In this document: piece by piece, positions 39,933 to 48,400 of the stretch | How positions within the stretch are numbered: the first letter of the stretch is position 1 | Layout: each line of letters begins with the position of its first letter | Origin: Certhia americana | Taxonomy: Eukaryota; Chordata; Aves; Passeriformes; Certhiidae | Length of the DNA stretch: 64,000 bases | Assembly: GCA_018697195.1 (NCBI GenBank) | Contig: CM031858.1 | Span: 84,441,034-84,505,033 of the forward strand | Direction: 5' to 3' | The notes under the pieces: model-generated | Seen by the model: the letters and a program-made list of their open reading frames with translations, nothing else | What the model was told of the DNA's origin: nothing | Database searches by the model: none | Program-made: the position numbers and the translations under genes

Positions 39933-41051
39933 TCAGTGGGAGACAGCATGGATCAATCTCGAGAGCAAATTGAACAATGTTTTGTTTGAAATCTCCCTGA
40001 GGACCGCGTGTTCCGCCCTTGCTACAACCCCTGCAACATATGCCAAATCAGTTACCAAATTAAATGGCTCAGAGAACCTTTCAAATGCCCTGACAGCCGC
40101 AGCCAACTTAGCTATCTGGGGTGAACCCTCTACATATTTAACATCCGTCTCCCACTGCTGAGTTTGAGGATCCTTCCAGGTCATCACTGACCTTTTGGAT
40201 GCTCCGGATGCGTCTGTAAAAACTGTCAGAGCCTTGAGCGGTGTTCGGCTCCTGTTCTCTTTAGGTACCAATTGGAATTTTGAGTTAAACAATTTGTGAG
40301 CGGGGGCATGGACTGAAAGCTGTCCACTGTAGCTCTCAAGGGCGATCTGCAGGATCTCATGGTTCCTCAGGAGATGTTCAAACGTTTCCTTCGTCAACTT
40401 CTCTGGAGATGTCTTGTCTCTGGAGAGGTCAAGAGGCAGATGGATGCACGTGAAATCACAACTGGCCAGTTCTCGAAGCCTTGCCCTGGCTTTCCTGACC
40501 AGCTGTGCCATCAGCTCCTGTGGCTTTGTAATGTTCTTGGACCACTGGTGACTGAGGAAAACCCACTCTATTATCAAGAGTGAGTCCTTCTGGTCCTGGT
40601 CCCACTGGAAAATGAGTCCATGGAAGTGTGGCAACTTCCCCAATACAATAAATTTGAATGGCAGAGCAGGATTGTACCTGTGAGCTTGCCTCTCTGCCAG
40701 TGCAGTCTCCACCTTTTGCAAAGCAATTTTGGCCTCTGGGGTCAGGGACCTTGGAGAACTCAGCTCCTCTCCCCCCTTCAATAAATTGAAGAGAGGGGCT
40801 AGTTCTTTAGTGGTGATACCTAGCCAAGGCCTGACCCAATTAATCGTCCCACACAGGGAATGAAGGTCCACTAAAGTTTTGGGATTGCTGTTGAAAGCCA
40901 ATTTTTGAGGAGCAATGGTCCTCTCAGCAACCTCCAGGCCCAGATATTTCCACGGGGGCATCTTCTGACCCTTTTCCTCCTGCAAGGAGAAACCCGCGGA
41001 TTTGACAAATGTTGACCACTTGGTCAAGCATGTGCTGCAGTCTTTTGCCAT
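39933..41051 (-). pseudogene. pol: pol segment 3: RT thumb/connection and RNase H
   Basis: A 372-codon open frame. It is meaningful from about residue 15 (near 41.0 kb), after the frameshift. Residues 30-245 are RT thumb and connection, including PWKYLGLEV near 33-41 and a WVRPWLGI block. RNase H starts near residue 272: TDASG has the first catalytic Asp at 280 and VTDLAYV the third at 335. At the spacing where the catalytic Glu is expected the protein has Lys 315 (QIAKLAA), an inferred active-site loss. The frame ends at a TGA (39935-39933), just before the end of RNase H, and sequence of the same frame continues into integrase. Confidence 0.9.
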
Positions 41052-41142
41052 CGGGGGCGCACACTAGCACATCATCCATATAGTGCAGGATGATGGCTTC
41101 CCCCATTGTGGCACGGACTGGGGACAGCAATGAGGCGATGTA
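40924..41142 (-). pseudogene. pol: pol segment 2: YMDD active-site region, then frameshift
   Basis: Past the amber stop the same frame stays open to 40924 and holds ILHYMDDVLVCA. The YMDD codons are at 41082-41071 and supply two of the three catalytic Asp residues of RT. Similarity ends near 41.0 kb, after which this frame turns to nonsense and the RT sequence continues in the frame that is open from 41051. A single indel close to 41000-40990 explains this. Both frames overlap there, so the exact base cannot be fixed by eye. Confidence 0.88.
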
Positions 41143-41634
41143 CTACTGGCAGATGGTAGGTGAGTTCTTCATGCCCTGAGGCAGAATTCGCCAGTGGAAT
41201 CTCCTCATTGGGGCTTCTCGGTTGGTGGTAGGCACCGAGAAGGCAAACCGTGAGGCATCTTCAGGGTCTAGGGGAATTTTGAAAAAGCAATCCTTGATGT
41301 CAATCACAGCCAATTTCCAATTTTGTGGGAGCATCGGCGGGGAAGGCATCCCTGGTTGGAGGGGCCCCATGTCAACAATGATCTTGTTAATTTCTCGGAG
41401 GTCGTGGGGGAGTCTCCACTTGTCCTTCCCCGGCTTCTTGATCACAAAGACTGGGGAATTCCAAGGGCTGAAAGTTGGCTCAATGTTTCCAAGAGCCAAC
41501 TGCTCCTCCATGAGCTCATTGAGCGCCTTTAATCTTTCTTTGCTGAGCGGCCACTGATCTACCCAGACAGGTGTATCAGTGGTCCAATCAAGCTTCTGGG
41601 TAGGGCGCTCCACAGTGGCCGCAATTAAAAATCC
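41143..41634 (-). pseudogene. pol: pol segment 1: reverse transcriptase fingers and palm
   Basis: This open stretch starts at the pro-pol slippery site and ends at an in-frame TAG (41145-41143). It carries the usual early RT blocks: a WPLS element, the turn PWNSPVFVIKK, the WRLPHDLREIN block, and VIDIKDCFF, whose first Asp is the first metal-binding residue of the polymerase. It ends around LPQGMKNSPT, the conserved segment just before the YMDD motif. The frame itself is open further upstream (from 41796), but that part overlaps the protease region in another frame and is not pol. The stop removes the polymerase active site from any product. Confidence 0.9.
41628..41634 (-). promoter_or_regulatory. 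pro-pol -1 frameshift slippery site G GAT TTT
   Basis: In the protease C-terminal frame the minus strand reads CAG GAT TTT TAA. The heptamer G GAT TTT is followed at once by the stop at 41627-41625. A -1 slip yields GGA TTT TTA ATT, which is the start of the open pol frame (GFLIAAT). It is one base from the G GAU UUA site known for MMTV pro-pol. Confidence 0.7.
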
Positions 41635-42471
41635 TGAGGGGTTTTCGGGATCTCTATGCGAACCCCCCATTGAGACATGGCGTCCCTCCCCCACAGGGGA
41701 ACCTTGAAATCCGCTACGAACGGATGTAAAGAAGCCAATTGTCCATCTGGCCCTGAATTTGAATGATGCTCTTGGATCTTCTAGCCAATTGGGCACCCCC
41801 TATGCCCTGAACCTTGCCCGCCACGGGTTGCAATTCCCAATGCGACAGCCATCTCTTATCAGGGATGATCGTCACATCTGCCCCAGTGTCAAACAAGCCG
41901 TCCATCCCAAGCGTTTCTTCTCCCTTCTTCAAATAACAAGGGATCATCGGCTTGTCCTCATCCACCACTTCTGACCAGTAGACCTCGGGTGCGTGGTCGT
42001 CTACTGGCACTCCCGAAGGTACAGTTATGGCCTGGGCGATGGCTTGGCCCTTAGCCGAATAGAAGGGTGGGTGGCTGCACCGAGCCAAGAGAATGAGTTC
42101 TCCCAGATCACCTGGGAGGGTGAGCGGGGAGATCTCAATCTCTGGGGGTGTGTGTTTAGTGTCCCTGAAGACAAAGAACTTACAGTTTGATCCTGGGCAC
42201 ATCAATCTTCCACCCAGCTGTTCCACGGCAATCACAGTCCAGCTCCGGGCTCTGAAAAAAACAGCGTCCTTGCATGTTAGTGGGATGGGTGATTGAGAGG
42301 ACCAGTCTTTATTGGACTGCCGATGCCGAGGCGATGTGCCAGCCTGATGTTGTGTGTCGCAGCCAGTGTGGGTGTCACGTCCAGTGGTGATGTTGAGTCC
42401 GGTCATGTCCTCCCCCGCGACACCTGCTCCATTTCTATCATCACGCGGAGCAGGTTCGTGCTGTCTCCTTA

Positions 42472-42478
42472 GTTTTTT
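42472..42478 (-). promoter_or_regulatory. gag-pro -1 frameshift slippery site A AAA AAC
   Basis: Gag's last codons read CAC AAA AAA AAC TAA, so the heptamer A AAA AAC ends directly before the stop at 42471-42469. A -1 slip moves ribosomes into the open pro frame, which here reads QKKLRRQ. The same heptamer class serves gag-pro in MMTV-like viruses. A downstream pseudoknot was not tested. Confidence 0.8.
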
Positions 42479-43602
42479 TTGTGTTGGATTTGATCCCCTC
42501 TCTTCCCCTGTTGGTGGTTTGGACAGGGGATTGGGACCCTGCAGTACCGCGCCACGTGCCCCCTCTTCCCACAGCGGTAGCATGTCGGTGGTTCCCTGGG
42601 TGTGTGTGGTGGCAGTGGAGCAGTCGGTTGCAATAGTGCAGTGACCGTTCGGGGCATCTGTGTTGGGGTTGGGTTCAGCAGGTGTAATTCCTCCTTCCTT
42701 GTGCACTCCTCAATCATGCTGGACAGTGTCGGAGGAGGATAGAGGGACATTCTTATGATGATGTTCCTACATATTGAATTTGCATTGATCTTGGCGATGT
42801 CCAGCAACATGGCCTCTTGTTGTTTTGGATCTTCTATTTGTTTTTCCACCTGGATTTTGAGCCTATTGATAAAGCCCAGGAATGTCTCATCCTCTGCCTG
42901 CTTGATGTTAGAAAACCCAACCTGCCGCTTCCCAGAGGGCAGCTGCAGGAAGGCCTTCTCTGCCACTCCTTTGGTCCTTTCCAGGATATTCTTGTTCAGT
43001 GCCTTGGCCTGATCTTTGGCCTGGCTCCATTCCCCCTCCCTGCTCAAATGGTCTATGGTAATCACACTGCCAAATGTGTCAAGGGTGCTTTCGGAGTTTT
43101 GCAAGAGCTCCCTCCTGATGGTTCGCCCTTCTTCCATACCTCCAACCACAGCAGGTATTCCGCAGGGGTTAGGAGGCATGAAGAAAGGTCCCTTATGTTG
43201 AAGGGGACTAGGATGTTCGAGGAGAAAGTGGCCCTAAGCAGGCCTTTGAAGTATTCGCTATCTCTCCCAAACTTCTTTTGAGCCTTGCAAAGCTCCTTTT
43301 TGTTTTGATAGGAGAAGGGCTCCCATTCTGGGAACACTCCTCCTCTACCACGATAAGTGACCGGAGCGGCGGTGGGAATGGCATCCCATTCTGGGTTCCA
43401 GTCCCCAGTCTCATCACATCCGGTTTCCGGGGTGGCGTGGGAACCGGAAGGAGGAGCATGGGAACCGGAAGTCGGAAGGGGATGGGAGCTGGCAGAGAGG
43501 TGGGAGGAGTTGGAAGTGTGACTGGGAGAAGGGGTGGTGTCCTTCTTGGGGAGTTCCGGGGGTGGAGCAGAGGAGGAGAAGGAGGGGTTAGAGGGAGGTG
43601 GA

Positions 43603-43629
43603 GGGGGAGGGCTGTAAGGGAGGAAGGGG
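43603..43629 (+). other. G-quadruplex motif opposite the gag proline-rich linker
   Basis: On the plus strand four G-runs of three or more follow with loops of 1, 6 and 5 bases (43603-43607, 43609-43611, 43618-43620, 43626-43629). The whole 43.43-43.76 kb stretch is purine-rich on the plus strand because its complement encodes the Pro/Ser-rich part of gag. Formation in vivo is not known. Confidence 0.5.
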
Positions 43630-44513
43630 TTGGGCAGCAGAGGGAGAAAGGGATTATGGGGAGAAGGAACACAAGGGAGGGGTCTGGCCATGTGGTCCCT
43701 GCCATCTTGTGTCCTTTGGGAGCCATTTTGAAGTGCAGGGGATGGGGAAGGAGGACAAGAACTAATTTTTGAATGAGAAGCTGAAGAAGGGGAGCGAAGC
43801 TGGGGAGGAGATTGGGGAGGAACCTCAAACCTTACAACTTTGGGAGTTGAAACTGGGGTAGAGGGTTGAAGGGAAAGGTCTCTGGCAGTGTGGCCAGCAC
43901 TGCCAGAGCGAGGGTGCTGGGAGAGACACAGAGAGCCAGGAAGACTAAGGCGAGCCTGGCTACCCTGCGCTGAGCAGTCTGCTCTGCGTGACTCTCCTGG
44001 CGTAGGGTAAGGGGAACGGGAACACAGGGAAGGGGTAACTGGGGTAAAACTTGGTTGTGGCTGTTTCTCCACTCCCTTGACCCGACTTAGTGCATTTCGA
44101 ATTAAAATGTATAGCAAGATGAACTTTTGCACCTGAGTGTCCCCTTGGTCTGCCAAAGCAGTCAGTTTTAATCCGACAGCGTCCCAAAACGATAGGGACG
44201 CTACCTCCTCAGGGGACACTCGGGGGAAGTGGAGGAACAGCCATCTAGTAAACCTTTTGAAAGAACCCTTTGAAAAACGTTTCCCCCCACCCGCAAGGAT
44301 TCTTGCAACTTGGATATAAATCCCCTTTTGCTGGGTGGACAGTTTGACACCCATAGTTAACAAAAAGTCCACTCAGGCACTCCACCCACAACCGTGTCAA
44401 AACGGGCAACTTAAAGAACTTAAAGTAAGGGTCCGGGGGGCAAACTGGGATATGGCTCACAAAGGGCACACACAAAACACACAGGGGAGCCTTCCCAGTC
44501 ACACGCAAACACA

Positions 44514-44520
44514 ACTTACC
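44514..44520 (-). promoter_or_regulatory. Candidate major splice donor in the proviral leader
   Basis: GGTAAGT on the minus strand (context AGGGTAAGTT) is a consensus 5' splice site between the primer binding site and the gag start. That is where retroviruses place the donor for env mRNA. Its env acceptor is absent because the 3' part is deleted. Use is inferred, not shown. Confidence 0.55.
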
Positions 44521-44720
44521 CTCCGGACAGGGGTGTCACGGCTGAGGTCCTGACCTTGGAGACGGTTCCTGGTGTCACTGGGATTATCGCCTCCGTCCCC
44601 GGGAGCGCTGCCAAATAGAACTCGGCCTGCTACAACCGGGGTAGCTGACGGCCAAAGACTTGGACGTAGTCACCGAGTGGACAGTTCAGTCCTCCTTGGG
44701 GTCTTGCTCCTCGCGGAGAG

Positions 44721-44738
44721 GCCCAACGTTGGGCGCCA
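44721..44738 (-). other. Primer binding site, tRNA-Lys1,2 type
   Basis: On the minus strand TGGCGCCCAACGTTGGGC starts two bases after the LTR end. It matches the 3' end of vertebrate tRNA-Lys1,2 at 17 of 18 positions, the mismatch being the T at position 14. This class of primer is typical of betaretroviruses and some lentiviruses. The site fixes both the orientation and the LTR boundary. Confidence 0.88.
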
Positions 44739-44947
44739 GCTGACGCGGCCCACCGGAGTCCGGCTAGCTAAGGGGTCAGATCGCTCCGGTATGCCACGCT
44801 GGGAGTGGGGAACCACCTAGGCGATATCCGCACCTATGGTGGAACCTGATGAGCAGGACGCTCGCTGATGCTCTGGATCTGCCCACCGCGACTAGGTCGA
44901 GTAAAGGAGAAAAGGGGAGGCCACTCCTTAGTGAGGTTCCAGCACCT

Positions 44948-44953
44948 TTATTG
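44948..44953 (-). terminator. LTR polyadenylation signal AATAAA
   Basis: AATAAAG on the minus strand sits downstream of the TATA box inside the LTR, as expected for the R region. In this 5' copy the signal would normally be bypassed. No 3' LTR copy survives. Confidence 0.65.
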
Positions 44954-45014
44954 CAGGAGACACAGCTGAAGGGGATACTGAAGAGAGTGACCCCGAGCAC
45001 TAATGCACACGAGG

Positions 45015-45021
45015 TTTTATA
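45015..45021 (-). promoter_or_regulatory. TATA box of the proviral LTR
   Basis: TATAAAA on the minus strand lies about 65 bases upstream of the AATAAA signal, where a U3 promoter is expected. Transcription would start near 44990 and run toward lower coordinates through gag. ATTGG boxes (reverse CCAAT) occur further upstream on the minus strand, for example near 45112 and 45058. Whether the promoter still works cannot be told from sequence. Confidence 0.65.
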
Positions 45022-45450
45022 CAAGGGTACACAAAGGGGAGGGTACAATTGTTCAACCAATGATGGGAGTACAGGGGAGGAGAAAGGGGGATCACCCCAG
45101 GGTTCCTGGGCCAATGGGGTAAAGGGGGAGGAGAAGGGAGGTCACATGTCCCAATGGGACGTCGAGGAAAGGGAGACACCCAGGAACGCCCAGGGGGTGG
45201 AACATATTTAGGATTGGTTGGGGGAAGGATTGGCATGGAGGGTTTTGGAACTAAGGGTAGGGCTACGAGGATTGACAGTGAAGGTGCTGGAAAAAGAGGA
45301 GGGAAACTTCCATATAGGGAGCGAACTGGGGTGGATGCAATGTTGGGGTGAACCAACTTGGGAGAGGATTAGGGGGAACATAAAACGAACCAACTGACAA
45401 TAGAAGTATAAAATATAAATAACGAGTAGAAACAAACCCTGTCCACAACA

Positions 45451-48400
45451 GTGATTGTTCCATGGTAGATTAATTTACAACTGAGATTAGAAAAAACAGT
45501 AACCTTCACTTTTCTCATGTTAGTACCATAAATTTAGCTTCTAATACCCAAATAGGTACTCCCAAAGAAAGGAAAAAGTATTCAGCTTTTGCAGAATGGA
45601 AAAGTTAGATATGAGATGTTTCTCATGATACTCTATATATTTGGGCTCTGATTAAGCCTGGTATTGCCCAGGTTGTTCTTACAGTGGAAAAAAAATGTGC
45701 AATTATTATATTTGGAATAAATTTTTTCCAGTCCCTTCGTGGCAGGTATCAAATTAGGTTGGAGTTCTGCAGATAAGTTTATAAAACTTTTTACATAAAC
45801 TGCTTATGTCTCAGATTTAGTATTTCTAGAATATAGACAGTTATCTGTTCAATGAAAATCAATGCATAAATGAAAAATAAAATTCTGTAGTTTTGTCTTT
45901 TAGAATGCTTTACCATTACACTGTACCCATGTGATGTCCAGCAATGTAACACCCCTTGTGAACCTACTGGGCCGAAGGGTGTCTGCAGCATGGCACTGAG
46001 GCACATTGCTTTAGCAAGAGCTCCTACAGACATGTTTCCCCAGGTGTGCACTGCTGCTACAGAGAGAATTTCACAGTAAGTTTAGATACTGTAAGCAAGA
46101 AAACTTCTAAAATTAGTGGGAAGTCTAGACAAGGGTTGCAGTACTAAATGTCATGTGGTTTTTCCAAAATTTTTGCTATCACCCAGAGGTCTGAAAGAGA
46201 TTATAAAGAAATGGTGGAGGTGTTCAGTCAGTTCCCTGAGTCCAGCTTGGTACTTGTTGACTTGGGTGTAACCACAGTCTGGTGGGGTGGCTATGAGGAC
46301 TGAAGAGCTCAAAAACCCCAAGCATGTTTGCGTTGCAGTGTTTTTTAAGATGGACATATTTTCTTCCAAAGCAACAACAAAAAAAAGACATTACCATGTT
46401 CAAGGAACTGGCAAGTCATAAGCATAAACAATCTTTAATTGCTTATGGGGAAAATGTCATAACAGATAATATGCATGATGGATTATAATTTAGAGACTGC
46501 TTCAGGCCTCCAGTCTGCCTTATAATTACAGATTAGAATGGGGTAAGTGGAAAAAAGGCTGTGTAAGTACAGGGCTTCTCTTCAGGTGATAATGGTGGAA
46601 ACTTCATATAGCTAATATCAAAAAGTGCTCTAAAGCACACTTTCTATCTCAACTCTGCATCTGATGTATCATAAAGCTACAGAGGCCTGATCTTAGCAAA
46701 TGAAGAGAAATTGATTTTTAGAGCAGAGTAGCATAGACAAGTAAGTCAAAAACATCAAGACTTGACCTTAGATGGCTTTTTTGGCAAACAGAATACAACG
46801 TAAACAAACATTAAGTATATTTGGAATTTCAAAGAGCTTCTTATCTAAAGCTGAAAACAATAGAGGCAAATAATTTTGGGTATAATTTAAAGAGGACAAA
46901 GTATAAATAATGCTTAAAGAAAACCCATTTAAGAATGCTTTTTAGATATTAAAAATAGTCTTTTCTTGTGGCTGCCAAAGTGGGAAAGTAGTTGTAATTA
47001 TTTTTTTGAACTGTAAACTGTTAGTAATCTAGCAAGAGCCCAAACATGTTAGAAGACAAATGAGGCCCGATGTGTACAAGAAGAGTATATTAAGCAAAAT
47101 CTAGATGGTTCTTGTGTTAAGTGCCATGAATCTAAGATTTAAGAACTGCAGAAAAAATTAATGGCAACCCAGATAAGTTGCACTCACTTTAATCAGCAAT
47201 CCCCATCTTGAATTCATTTTAGAAGTTGTAGAAGAATTGAAAAAAACAAAGCTCTAGTTCATTAATAGTGGTCTTCAAGAGTGTGTGAAATACTAAGCAA
47301 ATATTAGGCTGTAATGTAAATAGTTTAAAACTAGGTGACAGGACTGTTAGTCTAAAGTAGACCTTGGAAAAATAATGGAATAGTTGCAGTTACTCTGTTT
47401 TATGTAATTACATAAATAAATACCACTCACAAATTTTACAATGGGAAGAGAATTTCTATAAATGTTGTAAATTCATATGCATAAACCATTTCTCTTAAGC
47501 TTAAAATATTAAAATACTTGAAGACGGAATGGATGAAGAGCGAGATGAGTCTTTTACCTTTTATGAATGAGGCTACAAAGATAAAGAAATGTTGGCATTG
47601 GGAAAATGAAAATAGTGAAAAAGGAAATATCAACTAGATAATATAGGGATTTTGGAAAACAGGATATGTCCTACTGCAACTGGATATGAGGTTTGATGTC
47701 CAAATATTGTCTATAGGTAGAAGCTCCTATCCAGTAGTTTGAGGAAGGTTTATTCTAGAAAAGACTTAATTCTCAATAGTTTCCAGCGGGACACAGGAAT
47801 CAAAGGGACTAAGCAGGTTGACTGGAGAACTTCAGGCAGAGCAGGGAGAAACAATCTCTCCAGTATTGTCTTTATCTCTAAAATTCTGTGTCCACTTATT
47901 GTGTGAACAATGCATGAAGCATTTTTGATAAAGTCAGAAGGGCATGTAGAAAAATCAGTGAGATATGATGCATCCATCATGTCCCACAGCTCCAGGCAAA
48001 ACTTCAAGGGGAATAATGTTCCTCAGACCTGAGGGAGGATAGGGAGAAAAGAGTCTGGTTTGGTCTTTTTTTCGTCTTTTTCCAGAATTAGATGTTACAA
48101 ATCTGCTAGCATGTAGCCTAAGATAATTTTAACTCCTCCAGTCATATTGTTTTTTGCTATTAATTCTATTTGGCTCTCAGAAATTAGCAACTATAAAATT
48201 ATCTTCTAAATGTAATCTTCATTGAAATATTTTTGAGAAGGAGTATGGTCACAATTCTAAATATATTCAATTGCTACAATGGAAATAATAATTATTTTGT
48301 CACAGAATTCATGCTTAATGTCATGAAAGTTACAATGGTGATCTCAGAATTTATTTGTTACATTAGGTTTGGTATTAATTTCCTTTCCATTTCCATCTCA

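Larger units (their letters stand above)
39393..41634 (-). pseudogene. pol: pol polyprotein remnant: RT, RNase H, partial integrase
   Basis: Pol would be made by the second -1 frameshift and carries the enzymes for reverse transcription and integration. Domain order is fingers/palm with the first catalytic Asp (VIDIKD), an amber stop at 41145-41143, the YMDD box at 41082-41071, a frameshift near 41.0 kb, connection and RNase H up to an opal stop at 39935-39933, then integrase to the truncation near 39.39 kb. Each domain lies on the minus strand with family motifs still readable, so decay is moderate. Three internal lesions and the lost C-terminus make the gene non-functional. Segment entries below give details. 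Confidence 0.93.
41625..42478 (-). pseudogene. pro: pro: dUTPase-like segment plus aspartic protease, frameshifted
   Basis: The frame entered by the -1 slip runs open to 41714. Residue numbers count from an upstream in-frame Met at 42706, where residue 77 is about the entry point. Residues 140-230 look like a decayed dUTPase domain: KGQAIAQA at 219-226 resembles a late dUTPase motif, but no clear A-G-D or terminal G-rich motif is seen. The retroviral aspartic protease follows, with the catalytic DTGAD at 273-277 and hydrophobic VTII after it. Near 41.75 kb an indel diverts this frame to an early stop at 41714, while protease-like sequence goes on in a neighbouring frame to a TAA at 41627-41625. 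Protease activity is therefore not expected. Placement of dUTPase ahead of protease matches betaretroviruses; the dUTPase call is tentative. Confidence 0.85.
42469..44354 (-). pseudogene. gag: gag polyprotein remnant, frameshifted
   Basis: Gag is the retroviral structural polyprotein. I place the start at 44354, not at the upstream ATG 44372, because the protein then opens MGVKLS, a fit to the N-myristoylation pattern MGxxxS. The frame runs through a matrix-like region and a long Pro/Ser-rich linker (about 43.85-43.4 kb) into the capsid N-terminus (short motif WEPFSYQ), and ends at 43062. Capsid continues in another frame (open 43179-42469), so one indel lies near 43.1 kb. This second part has a major homology region-like segment (Q-x3-E-x4-F-x2-RL, residues 94-107 counted from the Met codon at 43179) and one CCHC zinc knuckle (residues 200-213, near 42.58-42.54 kb). 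It ends at a TAA directly after a slippery A AAA AAC. Only one knuckle is seen; betaretroviruses usually have two. Confidence 0.9.
39393..45450 (-). mobile_element. 3'-truncated class II endogenous retrovirus (betaretrovirus-like, ERVK type)
   Basis: Seen: on the minus strand an LTR, a primer binding site, a splice donor, gag, pro and pol follow in retroviral order. The block is clearly richer in G+C than its AT-rich flanks. gag, pro and pol occupy three reading frames with a slippery heptamer at each junction, pro begins with a dUTPase-like stretch, and the primer site fits tRNA-Lys1,2. Together these are betaretrovirus-type traits; alpharetroviruses have gag and pro in one frame and use tRNA-Trp. 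Lesions: frameshifts near 43.1, 41.75 and 41.0 kb, in-frame stops at 41143-41145 and 39933-39935, and loss of everything after the second catalytic Asp of integrase. No env or 3' LTR is visible below 39.39 kb. The element is a dead, partial provirus. The 3' boundary is uncertain by some tens of bases. Confidence 0.95.
44741..45450 (-). repeat. 5' LTR of the provirus
   Basis: Seen: on the minus strand the LTR begins TGTTGTGGAC at 45450 (a start at 45447, TGTGGAC, is also possible) and ends GCGTCA at 44741, giving the usual TG...CA ends. Two bases separate it from the primer binding site. It holds a TATA box at 45021-45015 and an AATAAA signal at 44953-44948. That places U3 roughly from 45450 to about 44990, a short R, and a U5 of about 190 bases. 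The next six bases on the plus strand, gtgatt (45451-45456), would be one half of a target duplication. The other half is not visible because the 3' end is lost. Open frames inside U3 are not genes. Confidence 0.85.

Noticed and set aside
43208..43828. 206-codon minus frame and 164-codon plus frame across gag
   Set aside because: Overlapping shadows of the Pro-rich gag linker. Gly/Arg- or Pro-rich low-complexity translations.
45000..45356. 118-codon open frame in the LTR U3
   Set aside because: Some betaretroviruses encode a protein in the LTR, but this is a Pro/Ser-rich frame overlapping the TATA box, with no similarity I recognise.
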